A DNA stretch of 64,000 bases from Adiantum capillus-veneris (taxonomy: Eukaryota; Streptophyta; Polypodiopsida; Polypodiales; Pteridaceae), in the NCBI GenBank assembly GCA_014529385.2, contig CM043957.1:85751881-85815880 (forward strand), given 5' to 3'. The notes under the pieces are model-generated. The model searched no databases, was not told the DNA's origin, and was given only the letters and a program-made list of their open reading frames with translations. Shown in pieces: positions 34,206 to 44,648 of this stretch. The stretch's first letter is position 1, and every line of letters begins with the position of its first letter. The translations under genes and the position numbers were made by a program.

Positions 34206-34759
34206 TGTAGCGCAAATAGTGTGTCGTGCTCTCTACAGTGGGTGCTCCTCAGTGCAATGTGCGTGACAATCTCACTCAAAACAGACTAGAAACAGGAAAC
34301 AATAGACAACCACGCTCACAGACATCAACAGCAATAGTAGACCACACAAATGACTCGACTATCTCAAAGCACTGAAACAGACTCTGGCGTGGCAACACAC
34401 TCAGCTCCAGCCCGAGACTCACAGGTACAAATGGGGGTGTCGAGGCTCAGATGTGCAGGGATGGTGAAGCAGTGCTCTGTGCATAGACTCACTGCTCCCG
34501 AGGCCGATGCTGGACCAAAGGTGAAGAAGATAATCCCGATGACCAACCGCTACTACTCACATGTAACACCATAAAGGGCCACCAACGGCTCATAAATGTC
34601 AGCCATGTGGTGACCTGCCACGATGTCCACTAGACCACCGTCGGTACCCTGCCACTGCCACGTGTCACTCCCAGCCCAGCCCAGAGGGTCCGTCCAGTGT
34701 GAAACAGCCTAGACCAATTGTACTAAATGTGTCCTCTGATGACACTGTAGCCTGCTACA
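34206..34759 (-). repeat. Gypsy A 3' LTR
   Basis: 554 bp, nearly identical to 41261-41817. Terminal inverted hexamer TGTAGC/GCTACA. Confidence 0.9.
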
Positions 34760-35315
34760 GGTTGCCCGCCACAAGACCGCTCACCGTCCCGGCGAGAGGA
34801 ATACTGAAAAAACTGTGAAAGAAAACCATTAGGTACTGCATCTGTACATCTTTCTTGAAGCAGGTTCTAGGCCCAAAAGTGGAGTTTAAACACACTGCAC
34901 TGCTTGCAAACGTTTTAAGCTTTGAATAGGCAGGACTCAGTATGATTTCATAATCCAAGAATCTCAATTGGCAAAAAAATGATGCTCTACAGCAAAGAGA
35001 TAAGCTCAGTTTGATTCCAACGCATCTTTATTTGCCCTAACCATAGTGATAGGAAAATGACCTGGTCCATGCTTGCAGTTGCAGATGAACCTTGCCACAC
35101 CTTTTTGCAACAACACTCTTCTAGAAAGGAGGGATGACCATAAGCCCGAGTAACACCGCAAATAGGGTTAAGCTATAGGGGTAAGCTCCATCATGATGGC
35201 AGAACAGAAAGGCCTTCACAGCAACAGGATGGCAACCATCGAGCCATCTTATCATCCAGGGTGGGGTGAGGAAACTTGCTACAGGATGGCAACTAAGTGA
35301 AAGTTGAGAGTCAGC
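34760..35315. other. Gypsy A 3' internal sequence
   Basis: The first about 60 bases (CCCGCCACAAGACCGCT) match Gypsy B next to its LTR; the rest is not shared with B and has no recognisable ORF. Confidence 0.5.
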
Positions 35316-35775
35316 TAGGATGCGGAGTGGGGGGGGGAAACATGCTGAGGCTGAGAGGGGTGGGGAGGCATAGATAAGGTTCTGGTTAGGGGCGAGTGGA
35401 AGGGAGGGGGTGGATAGGGGCGAGGGGGCAGGGGGCTGGTTAGGGGCGAGGGCAAGGGAGGGTAGGGGCGAGGGCAAGGTGGTGGGTAGGGGCGAGGGGG
35501 GAGGGAGGGTAGGGTAGGGGCGAGGATAGGGGCGAGGGGTGGGTAGGGGCGAGGGGAAGTGAGGGGGAGGGTAGGGGTGAGGGGGGGTTGGGTAGGGGCG
35601 AGGGTAGGGGTGAGGGCGAGGGGGAGGGGAAGTGAGGGGGTGGGTAGGGGCGAGGGTGAGGGGAGGGACTAGGGCGAGTGAGGGGCGAGGGTGAGAGGGA
35701 TAGACAAGGGGGGTGAGGGGGAGGGAAGGGGGCGAGGGCAGGGAGGGGGTGGTGTGAATAGGGCAAGAGCTGGGC
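35316..35775. repeat. G-rich minisatellite in Gypsy A
   Basis: Degenerate GGGTAGGGGCGAGGG units with many runs of three or more G. Long Pro/Ser/Leu frames on the minus strand here come from the repeat and are not proteins. A similar array lies in Gypsy B (50340-50900). Confidence 0.85.
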
Positions 35776-36040
35776 AATGGAGAAGGATAGACAAGGGGGA
35801 CGAGGAGTGGCGGGGGATGATCGAGCTGCTCTCCTCCACCAGCCTGCATTTACTGTTTAAGCTTTAAGCTTCTTGCTACAATCTGCAGCTTTAGAAGCGG
35901 TCTGTGAGTTATACTGAGCTTCACCCTCACTTACTGTTACTGATTGCAACCCAAAGTCAATATGAGAAAGGATATGCCAAGGCGACACCGCCCTACCGCA
36001 CAGGCGATCATCATGCTTGTCCTTGTGGAAAGCGACAATT
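35776..36040. other. Unassigned Gypsy A internal sequence
   Basis: No recognised domain or repeat. Confidence 0.4.
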
Positions 36041-37105
36041 TTATCTGCTGAACAACAGAATGCAAGAACCGGCACCAAAGGAGGATTTTGTAGGAGTCGG
36101 CACCATTGGAGGAGGGCCTGCCCGCCAGGAGCCTACAGCAACAGGGGACAACATTGGGGAGAACATTAGTGCCTGCTCTATATTGTTTTGGTGACTCTCA
36201 TGTAGATGAAGGGAACAACAATGTTCGACGCTCTTGATGATCTCTTTGCCACAGCTGTGAACCCTAAGGATGTGGGCATTCTGATTGTGGGTAAGGTCGA
36301 GGGGGTAAGGGTAGATAGGTACAAGTAAGGAGCAGGCAACTATCATGAGCAAGACGGCTATCATGATCTTGGAATTCATCTTGCAGGACGGGCTCTGAGA
36401 AGGGAGTTTGCTAGACACAGAGGAGAGCTTTGTTCTGGTCAGAGAAGCAGACACCACGGGGGTTGATGTTTGAGGTGTAGTGAACTCCTGTAGGGGAGAT
36501 TTCTTCCCGCTTATATACGTTTTCATAGGCTTTCCAAATTCAACGGCTTCCATCAAGAGGGCTTTCACCGAGAGCGCATCAGGGGTATCTTTTGTGACCT
36601 TCAACTCTTGAGCTGGCACATTAGTTTTAGTGCCATCCAGTTTGCGTTTCAACTTGTAAACCCACTTCGTACCAATGGCCTTTTTGCCAGGAGGCAAATC
36701 ACATAAAGTCCATGTGTCATTCTCTATAAGTGCATCATATTCTGATTGCATGGTAGCCATCCAATTTTTTGAATTCTGTGCTTCATCAAAAGATAGAGGC
36801 TCCTCAACATCATGTAAACTAGACACAGCCAAAGCATAACAATCTGATGCATAAGATGCATGGCGAGAGCCTGAACGAGTACGACTAGACAAAGGTGCAT
36901 CCAATTTACTGTCACGCAAAGTGTGCACCAGCCATTTTGGCATACCTCTAGCCTGCTCATTTTCAGACCTTTCCTCATTAAGTACATCATGTACATCTGC
37001 ATCAGTAATAGGCTGATCTAAAACATTTTCAAAAACCCCCATAGGCTGTACATTTGCCTCATTGGAACTTACATTCGTATTTCCACCACTGAAAAGAGGC
37101 AACAA
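36041..37105 (-). pseudogene. Chimeric frame: Copia RT start fused to Gypsy A sequence
   Basis: The first part (37105 to about 36631) is Copia: acidic linker, then the RT entry ALIENDTWTLCDLPPGKKAI and GTKWVYKLKRKLDGT. After DGT the expected RT (RYKARLVAKG) is gone and the frame stays open by chance into unrelated sequence with GKPMKTYISGKKSPLQEF, which resembles GEPITHHRRGKKSPLHEL in Gypsy B (about 53660). A hydrophobic stretch IMIAVLLMIVACSLLVP follows (about 36350). The junction near 36630 marks the deletion. Confidence 0.6.
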
Positions 37106-37120
37106 AGTGTCATAAATGTC

Positions 37121-37852
37121 CTATGAGCTTACATTACTGTCTCTAGTACACGATAGCAAGGGCTGAACAGAATCTTCCACAAACACTACATCCCGTGAAA
37201 CCAAAATACGTTTTGTTTGCGGATGATACAACCTGTAACCTTTGCTTTCAGCACTATAACCAACAAAAATACATTTGATAGCCTTATCATCCAATTTTCT
37301 GCGCTGCACTTGTGGCACCAAAGCATATGCCAAACAGCCAAAAACACGCATGTGCTCAATAGAAGGCTTTCTATCATGCCATGCTTCATATGGAGTAATA
37401 GATTGCAAAGCTTTCGTAGGACACCTGTTAAGTACATAAGTGGCACACATAATGGCCTCAAGCCAAAAAGAATGCGGCAAAGCTTGACTTTTGACCATAC
37501 ATCGTGCCATTTCCGTCAGTGACCTCTTTTTCCTCTCAGCAACACCATTTTGCTGAGGTGTATAAGGCACTGTACATTGGTGTTTTATCCCACGACTAGC
37601 CAGAAATGCATTAAATTCATGAGACATATACTCCTCCCCTCGATCAGAACGGAGGGTGTCCATAGTACATTTCGAGACATTTTCAGCCATAGCCAGAAAT
37701 TGTTTGAAGCACATAAAAACTTCGGACTTTGCTTTAAGCGGAAATACCCATGCATGCCTGGAGTAATCATCAATGAAAGTCACGAAGTACAGGCAATTGC
37801 CCAAGGACGGAGTTTGCATGGGCCCACAAACATCACTATGCACAAGCTGCAA
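37121..37852 (-). pseudogene. Copia integrase catalytic core
   Basis: Rve-type core with LVHSDVCGPMQTPSLGN (first Asp), DTLRSDRGEEYMSHEF (second Asp) and PYTPQQNGVAERKKRSL (Glu), all three catalytic acids kept. Then ALPHSFWLEAIMCATYVLNR, FGCLAYALVPQ and CIFVGYSAESKGYRLY, the usual Copia order. It is in the same frame as the upstream zinc-binding region, separated by one stop (near 37896), and from the RT start by another (near 37108). Integrase would insert the cDNA. Confidence 0.9.
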
Positions 37853-37897
37853 CCTACATGTGGCCCGAACTGAACCATCCTTTGGAAACTTAGAACG

Positions 37898-38497
37898 CTA
37901 CGTCTTACCCAAAATACAGCCTTCACAAACATGTTTGACAAGTGCTTCAAGAGGCGGCAAAGAAGCAACCATATCAGATTTCTGCAAACGCAGCAAACTG
38001 GCAAAATTCAGATGACCAAAACGTGCATACCAAAGTTTTGCATCTGAAATGGCCCTTGAATCTGCAACAGCATTTGCAAAATTTTGTCCACACTTGTCAT
38101 ACAAAGTGAGCTTATACAGCCCACGGCACAAAAGCCCAGATGCAACAATTTCATCACCAAAACTGAGATCATGAACTGTACATCTGTCATCCACAAATTT
38201 GACTACAAGTCCAAGTCTAGCAAGTGCGGATACAGACAAGAGATTCTTCTTGATCCCAGGTACATAAAGTGCATCAACAAGTGTGAAGGAGCTGCCATTA
38301 GCAGCAGTGAGCACAATCTTTTCAACTCCCTGAACTGGATAAGAGACATTGTTGGCACAAGTGACTGAATTCCCATGAGGGACAGACTCGAGAGAGGTAA
38401 ACAATTCACGATGTGAGGTAATGTGCTTTGTAGCACCACTGTCGAAATACCACACATGTGAATCCACACATGTGAATCTGCAGCAACTGACAAGCAT
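37898..38497 (-). pseudogene. Copia protease and integrase zinc-binding region
   Basis: Retropepsin VWYFDSGATKHITSHRELF keeps D-S-G. Then a GAG_pre-integrase region: LWYARFGHLNFASL (first zinc His replaced by Tyr) and HVCEGCILGKT with both Cys. The frame meets the Gag frame through a 14-bp direct duplication at about 38450-38477 that shifts the frame. Confidence 0.85.
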
Positions 38498-39564
38498 GCA
38501 TCATGGACAGCAGGATTGTAAGTGCACTCTGCGCTAAAAGCCCATTCTGTATCAACATCACCAACACAATCTCCTTTCACAGAAGACTCAACAATGGCTG
38601 CATTTGTAGTGGAACCAGCATTTGCAGTGGAACCACCCTCTTTCTTCTTCGCCTCTTTGGCCTTCAACTTAGGACACGACTCGATCAAGTGATCATTGGA
38701 TTTACAATAATGGCAACGCATCTTCTTTTTGCCCTTATCACCAGAATTGCCAGACAAAGTACTGCCAGTAGAAGCATTAGGAACAGAATTTTTGCCACTC
38801 GCAGCAGAACCACAAGAAGTGGCTGCATTACTTTTACCACCCTTTCTTTGAGAAGCAATAAAAGCCTGTTCAACTGCATGCTGCCTAGTCCTGTTTTTTC
38901 TAGAAAGTGACTCTTGCAACAGCAATGTGCATAATGCATCAAACTTGACAACTTCAGGATTTCCTTGGGTCATCAGTCTCCAAGTACTAGCAAAAGTCTG
39001 GTAGGGATCTGGTAAGGCATCAAGAACAGTCTGCACAAGGGAACTGTTTGAAATGACTTCACCTGCAGAAATAAGCTGCTCATTGATATCCTTGACACTA
39101 GCAAGGAAAGTGTCCATATCATCTTCCTCATGCATAATCTTCGACTCCAGCTCTTTACGCAACAAAGCAATTTTAGCCTCATTGCGGCTTGCATAAAGAC
39201 CTGCTAAAATATCCCAAGCCTGTTTTGCAGATTTTGCTGAACGGATGTGAGGAACAATGGTGTGCTTCACAGACAACGCAATCAATGCATGAGCCTGCGT
39301 ATCCTTAACATCCCAACGAGCTTGTTCTGCCGTAGGCAAAACAACTCTAACAGCTGCAATCCTTGCAGCAAGACCTGCAACATCCTCAACATCGCCTACA
39401 TCATCAGAACCAGGACGTACATCAATGCCCTGCACAATGTTCCAGACACCCTTTGACACAAGAACATGTTGCATCATATAAGCCCACACAGGGTAGTTGT
39501 CTCCATCCAACCTGTCCTCAACAGCAAACATCTTGAACAGATCTGTGTTGTTGTTGTTAGCCAT
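38478..39564 (-). pseudogene. gag: Copia Gag
   Basis: Start at MANNNNTDLFKMF (ATG at 39564; the frame is open further upstream but the Copia leader lies there). UBN2-type Gag with LDGDNYPVWAYMMQHVLVSK, LIALSVKHTIVPHIRSAKSA and WDILAGLYASRNEAKIALLR, then one knuckle CHYCKSNDHLIESC (CX2CX4HX4C, about 38720) and a Lys-rich stretch. Normal Copia Gag order and length. The end is displaced by the 14-bp duplication. Confidence 0.85.
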
Positions 39565-39902
39565 GGTAAATGCTGCACCTGATGTGAAAACTGCCCGAAA
39601 ATAGGAGAAACGGAGCGGGAACAACCTATGCTATATAGCACAAACCGTAGAAGACTATAAGGCACTGAAAACGGCACTGACAGAAATTCTGCACAAAATG
39701 ACGAAATAGCCTGTGTAGTACTGCGTGTAGTGGAAACGGAGGCCGAAATGAGCCCAAATCAAAATTCTGAGCAGACCAAGCTCTTCGAGGTTGCCCAACA
39801 TATTTGTCGACCTGCGAACGCTCGCCAAAGCTCACTGAAATCGGAGAAAGTGAGCAGGCGTGTGCTGGAGCAGCTAGCGACTAAGCCCGGGAGGACGTGA
39901 CC

Positions 39903-39915
39903 TGCTCTGATACCA
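39903..39915 (-). promoter_or_regulatory. Copia primer-binding site, initiator tRNA-Met
   Basis: The minus strand reads TGGTATCAGAGCA two bases after the LTR end CCAACA, the standard PBS of plant Copia elements. Confidence 0.95.
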
Positions 39916-39917
39916 AT

Positions 39918-40142
39918 TGTTGGAATTAGGGTTGCAAAGAAACACACAGCTTGGAGAAGACGAAGGAAGCTCAAGGCACACAATAGAGAGTGTGTTACTT
40001 AGTGTGCAATGGAAAGATGGATAGCCCTAGAGTGATGGGCGTATATACAATGCACAGGGGAAAAAACCTCCTAAAGAGGGAAAAAATGCCCCTGCGGTCC
40101 TAGTGTGTTCACACACATCACTACCACATGTGTATGGTAACA
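39918..40142 (-). repeat. Copia 5' LTR
   Basis: 225 bp, minus strand TGTTACC...TTCCAACA, containing TGTATATACGCC (TATA-like). The matching 3' LTR is absent from the window. Confidence 0.85.
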
Positions 40143-40913
40143 CTGCATTCTTGCTCCCTCTATTCTAGTAGCACTAGCAACAAAGTCTTCCAGACTGGCT
40201 TCAGGATGGAGGCTTTCTCTGAGCTTTTGTTGAGAAGTCTTAGGCAGAGCCTTCTCTACCCACTTCTTCACCATGAATTCCCCTGGTTGCTGAGGCAGCT
40301 TGGCGACCAGGGACTTTGTTCTGGTCATGAGCTCTGCAAATGTCTCCTTGGGCTGGAGCAATAGGTTGGCCAACTCATCTGGAATCTTCTCTTGATAATC
40401 CCCTGGTCGGAAAGCTTCATAGAACTATTGTCTTAACATGGTCCAAGTAGTAAAGTGGTTTTCAACAAACTGCCTGTATCATTTATCTGCAAGACCATCC
40501 AAGGTGGACGGGAAGAGCACTAGGTATGCGTCTTCTCTGTTGAGGCCACGACCTCTGCAAAGAGAGACAAACCTCCGAGCATGGTCGTCTGCATCCTCTG
40601 TGGAGAGACCCTTAAAGGTAGGGAACTTGATGTTCACCTCTGCCAGAACACTTGTGAGCTCCTCCATGGCCTCTTGCTCCTGAGTTTGTTGCTCACTAGC
40701 TTGCTGTAACAAAATGGGGAAGAGCCTTACCGGAGAAGGAGACCTAGAGGATGTAGAACCGGTCGAAGGAATGGAGGTAGCTGTATGAGTAGGTATGGGT
40801 GATGGGGTTAATATGCTTCTACTGGGCACCAAGGGTTGACGCCGTCTGTGGTAGTACTTCAGAGGACTCAGCAGTGCACTTTGACGCTCCAATGACCTCC
40901 TTGTATGTGTCAT
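40143..40913 (-). pseudogene. gag: Gypsy A Gag, N-terminal part
   Basis: Starts MTHTRRSLERQSALLSPL at 40913, Arg-rich, then Ser/Pro-rich, then the capsid region FPTFKGLSTEDADDHARRFV, LVLFPSTLDGLADK (stop) and, in the same frame, TFAELMTRTKSLVAKLP and QQKLRESLHPEASLEDFVAS to RIEGARMQ where the Copia cuts it. Two in-frame stops. It keeps about 85 residues (from after FTTWTM) that are missing in Gypsy B Gag. Confidence 0.8.
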
Positions 40914-41260
40914 GCAGTAACCGCCAACCCCACCAAGCTTTGGGCAAGAAGACCTTCACTTGGGCAAGACGACCTTCACTTGGCTGAACCTTGGTCTAGA
41001 CTCTACTAGACCAGGGCGAGTGACTAGACCACCTGGCCTGGACCAGGACGAGGAAGGACTAGACCAGGACGAGGACTGGGTGGACCAGGGCGAGAGAGGA
41101 CCAGACCCGCAAGGCGAGAGACTAGACCAGCTAGATTAAGCTGTCAAGGGTGAAACTGGACCAGACCAACAAGCTACATAGGCAAAGCGAAGAAAACCAA
41201 CTACTCAACAGAGTGAGACTTCAGTTGAGGTCCCACCGGGATCGCCAAAATGAGAGCACC
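40914..41260 (-). promoter_or_regulatory. Gypsy A leader with candidate PBS
   Basis: Leader between LTR and Gag. Twelve bases from the LTR the minus strand reads TTTTGGCGATCCCGGTGGGA, similar in place and form to the TGGCGA-type PBS of Tat/Ogre-like Gypsy elements; the tRNA is not certain (Arg suspected). It also contains CTAGACCAGG-type repeats shared with the Gypsy B leader. Confidence 0.55.
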
Positions 41261-41817
41261 TGTAGCGCAGACAGTGTGTCGTGCTCTCTACAGTGGGTGC
41301 TCCTCAGTGCAATGTGTGTGACAATCTCACTCAAAACAGACTGGAAACAGGAAACAATAGACAACCACGCTCACAGACATCAACAGCAATAGTAGACCAC
41401 ACAAATGACTCGACTATCTCAAAGCACTGATACAGACTCTGGCGTGGCAGCACACTCAGCTCCAGTCCGGGACTCACAGGTACAAATGGGGGTGTCGAGG
41501 CTCAGATGTGCAGGGATGGTGAAGCAGTGCTCTGTGCATAGACTCACTGCTCCTGAGGCCGATGCTGGACCAAAGGTGAAGAAGATAATCCCGATGACCA
41601 ACTGCTACTACTCATATGTAACACCATAAAGGGCCACCAATGGCTCATAAATGTCAGCCATGTTGTGACCTACCACGATGTCCACTAGACCACCGTCGGT
41701 ACCTTGCCACTGCCACGTGTCACTCCCAGCCCAGCCCAGAGGGTCCGTCCAGTGTGAAACAACCTAGACCAACTGTACTAACTGTGTCCTCTGAAAGTGA
41801 CACTGTAGCCTGCTACA
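41261..41817 (-). repeat. Gypsy A 5' LTR
   Basis: 557 bp, TGTAGC...GCTACA, followed by the TSD CTGAT. Confidence 0.9.
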
Positions 41818-42072
41818 CTGATACCATGTCTGGGTACAAAAAGACTAGAACAAAATACTACTACTACTACTACTAGAGAGAGAGAGAGAGATGAGATGAT
41901 ATATTAACGTCTACAGAAGGCCAAAGTGACCTATGAGACCAAAAAAGTTACAAGTGGGGAAGGGGGAATGAGAGCTGATACAATGGTACAATGGGTGGGC
42001 TGATACAATGAGTGATATAAAGGTGGTACAAAGCTAGTAGAGGTAGGCGGATCGTTGGGGGGGGGGGGGGGG

Positions 42073-42610
42073 TTAGAGGAGATCCCTCATTGGTCGATGG
42101 CAAATCTTGTCAATATCCTCCATAGTCTGTACTTCCACTGGGCGCCTCGCATGTCGAGCTAGGGTGATCCGGATCCTTTGCTGCAGCCTCCTCCGATGCT
42201 GTGAAGCCCCTCGTGGTCGTGGGTGTCTTGATCTCCCTGGCTCAATCGCCCGATCGATCAACACGATCAACATACCTTTGGTGTGAGTGTGATATGAAGC
42301 TGAGCTCTGCTGTGGTGAGCACTCCTCTAGCTGCTCACTGTTTGGTGTAAAGAAATCTATGATCTGCCTCTGAGACTGACTCTTCCCTGATGTCCTCAGC
42401 AAGCTCTCCTTGTCTATGCGAAGCTCGAGTAAAAACAGGCCTTGGAATTTCTGGTTTGGGTATCTCATGACTCTAGCAAGTGGTCTGTAACCCTCTCTGA
42501 ACAAGCAGTGAAAGCGGCCACGGATCTCATAGTACACCAGGCAATGACATATGTAGTGCATCTCTGTCTCTGGCTCAATATGACATAAATGACATATCCT
42601 GGCCTCTACT
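42073..42610 (-). pseudogene. LINE 1c ORF2 C-terminal domain: zinc knuckle, PIP-like box, basic tail
   Basis: ICHLCHIEPETEMHYICHC gives CX2CX8HX4C at about 42540-42600. QRQIIDFF at 42349-42372 again fits Q-x-x-I-x-x-F-F. The C-terminus is Arg-rich (SQHRRRLQQRIRITLARHAR) and ends in HRPMRDLL and a stop at 42073. This end is almost the same as in the separate copy at 59895-60036, so it is under protein-level constraint or very young. Such a tail could bind RNA or DNA during target-primed reverse transcription. Confidence 0.65.
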
Positions 42611-42839
42611 GGTACTCCTCGAATCTACCAGTCTCGATCTGAAGATGATGCGAGGATGTGCGTATGTGGCCAATAGCACACCGTATCCCATGAGATAAGT
42701 GTGCATCCATGTATCCAGGCCTAGTCACAAATCCGTCCTCCGTGAGTTGGAGAAAATGCTCTCTATAGAAAGCCATCTTCGTGGACAAATCCTGTATTGG
42801 CTGTATCCATGTGCTCCTGAAATCTTAAACACCATTACG

Positions 42840-43637
42840 TCGGTCTTACCAAGATTCACTACATTCCATTATCTTGAGCAAACACATGTAATGCATCCAA
42901 ATGACGCTGCATCCCCTCTAGAGAATCTAAAATCAGCACAATATCATCAGCATATAAATACAGCAGAATCCATGTCCCTGCTAGCTGATCACCTCTGTTT
43001 CCCTCTTTGCTCTACATAGTCTGAAAACCCATCCACATACATCCCAAAAAGAGACGGAGATAGGGGGCATCCCTGCTTCACCTTGATAGTGGAGTGGACC
43101 ACGTCCGTACCCGCCCCACCATTGTCCTATGTAAATCCAAGATCCCCCATATCAGCTCTATGGACACACCCATGTCCTGCAGACTACGTATAAGTCTGGC
43201 TCTCGGCATTGTGTCAAAAGCTTTGCGGAAATCCACAAAGCTACAATAGATCCTCTTGCCATGGTGTCTACCCTCGTCAATAATAGCTCTGAGTGTCAGA
43301 ATCTGGTCAAGAGTAGAGAACTCTCTCTTGAATCTTGCCTGCCTTGATGCTCATATGCCCTCTCTCTCTCTGCCCATCTACTCAGCTCATGCTCAAGAAT
43401 AGATGCATACAACCTAGCCAATGTGTGACCAACCATGATTGTGCAATAATTCCCAGAAATCATGGGATCTCCTAACTTGATGATAGGCACAATTGTGGAC
43501 ATACTCCAAGTCTCAGGAAAAGCCTCATATGTGGCTCGATTAATTATCATAGCAAGAAGCTCTGCAAGCATATCTTTGGCATGGATAGAGTGCTCTACTA
43601 CTAGACCATCATGATCATGTGCTCTCCCTGTCTTCAT
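42840..43637 (-). pseudogene. LINE 1c reverse transcriptase
   Basis: From right to left: MKTGRAHDHDGLVVEHSIHA, NYCTIMVGHTLARLYASILE, then in other frames motif A FVDFRKAFDTMPRARL (about 43210-43245) and motif C LYLYADDIVLILD (about 42930-42960, YADD kept). Several shifts, notably near 43300, break it. Confidence 0.75.
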
Positions 43638-43641
43638 CCTA

Positions 43642-44285
43642 TCAATGGCTTTCCTTACCCTCTTCGCTGTAAAGAAAGTTCATGTCTCTGGGCATGTCTC
43701 TAGTGGGTCCGGCAAAGGTGGCTGCCCTGATGCTGTGTAGAGAGATGTGGCATATTCCCCCCATGTCTGTGTGGAGGTGATGGCTGGTGGTGGTGAATGC
43801 TCTTGGAATAGCCTCCATGCCTCGCTCGAGTCCTGACTCATAAATAGCTAATACAAATCCCACTCTAACTGAGATATATAAGCCCTTTTCTTTCGTCGCA
43901 CTAGGTGGCGAAAGATAATCCGTGGCTGTCTATGTGTGGTAATACCGATGAGCACCTCCCTCTGGAGTCTGATCCTCGTCTCTCTACACTCCTCATCATA
44001 CCAGCTGTTCTTGGGCATGCTCACAGATCGTCTCCGTGTAGACAGGCTGTAGGGATATGCCTCTGATGCTGCATCATGGAGCATCTCTGTCAGTATCTGA
44101 GTGAGCTCATCTAGTGGCCATCCAGGCTCCTGAGTACGTAGCTGCCTGTATATCTCATCAATGTACACGAAATCCGTCTCCCTCATGAAGGTATACCGAG
44201 TGCGTGTGGAGACCTCTCCTAATGGAGCTGTGCTGAACTGAAACATGAGAGCGAAAGACAAGATAGCATGATCAACTGGGACCCA
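43642..44285 (-). pseudogene. LINE 1c endonuclease end and EN-RT linker
   Basis: WVPVDHAILSFALMFQFS near 44230-44275 looks like the terminal S-D-H region of an APE-type endonuclease, with Val at the Ser position. The linker contains KNSWYDEECRETRIRLQREV (about 44000) and HLVRRKKRAYISQLEWDLY, shared with copy d. The rest of the endonuclease is truncated. Confidence 0.6.
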
Positions 44286-44648
44286 TTACTCATAGACAAT
44301 CATAGATAGCCTTCCGACGCCTAGTGTGATGGAAGAAGAGGACTTATCTTGCTCGGTTAGAGAAGGAGTTGTACAAGTTATTCCTGAGCCAAGACTCGGG
44401 TGAAGCATGGAGATTTTTCACGAGCATTCCCCCCATCACATCCACTGAGATGCGGGGGCAACATCTCTTTACATAGTTCCAAGGCAGCACTCTCTAACTG
44501 ACCCTCCGAAGCCAAGCCCATAGATATGCACTTTCTTTATCGCTGAGATGGTAAAGAAAGCCATTGACAAGACGAGGACCAGGAGAGCATATGATCACGA
44601 TGGATTGATAGCGGAGTACTTTATACATGCTAGAGATATGCTTGCAAG

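Larger units (their letters stand above)
36631..40142 (-). mobile_element. Ty1/Copia element inserted in Gypsy A gag, 3'-deleted
   Basis: Minus strand. 5' LTR, PBS, Gag, protease, integrase and the first residues of RT are present; RT, RNase H and the 3' LTR are gone. It interrupts Gypsy A Gag after RIEGAR (about 40150). Confidence 0.85.
34206..41817 (-). mobile_element. Gypsy A (Ty3/Gypsy, internally deleted, hosting a Copia)
   Basis: TSD CTGAT at 34201-34205 and 41818-41822. LTRs 34206-34759 and 41261-41817 differ by a few percent by eye and have TGTAGC...GCTACA ends. Gag is read on the minus strand from the right. Most of gag, protease, RT and integrase are lost by a deletion that also removed the 3' half of an inserted Copia. 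Same family as Gypsy B at 47300. Confidence 0.85.
41874..44285 (-). mobile_element. LINE family 1, copy c
   Basis: The longest LINE 1 copy in one piece, minus strand, from the end of the endonuclease to the 3' UTR with a short (TC)n tail (41874-41890). The 3' UTR holds a G16 run on the plus strand (42057-42072). It meets copy d head-to-head near 44285. Confidence 0.8.

Noticed and set aside
35121-35849. 242-codon Pro/Ser/Leu frame on the minus strand
   Set aside because: Made entirely by the G-rich minisatellite; all frames of such a repeat stay open.
42057-42072. G16 homopolymer as a regulatory site
   Set aside because: Lies in a LINE 3' UTR; may simply be slippage or a sequencing-length error.
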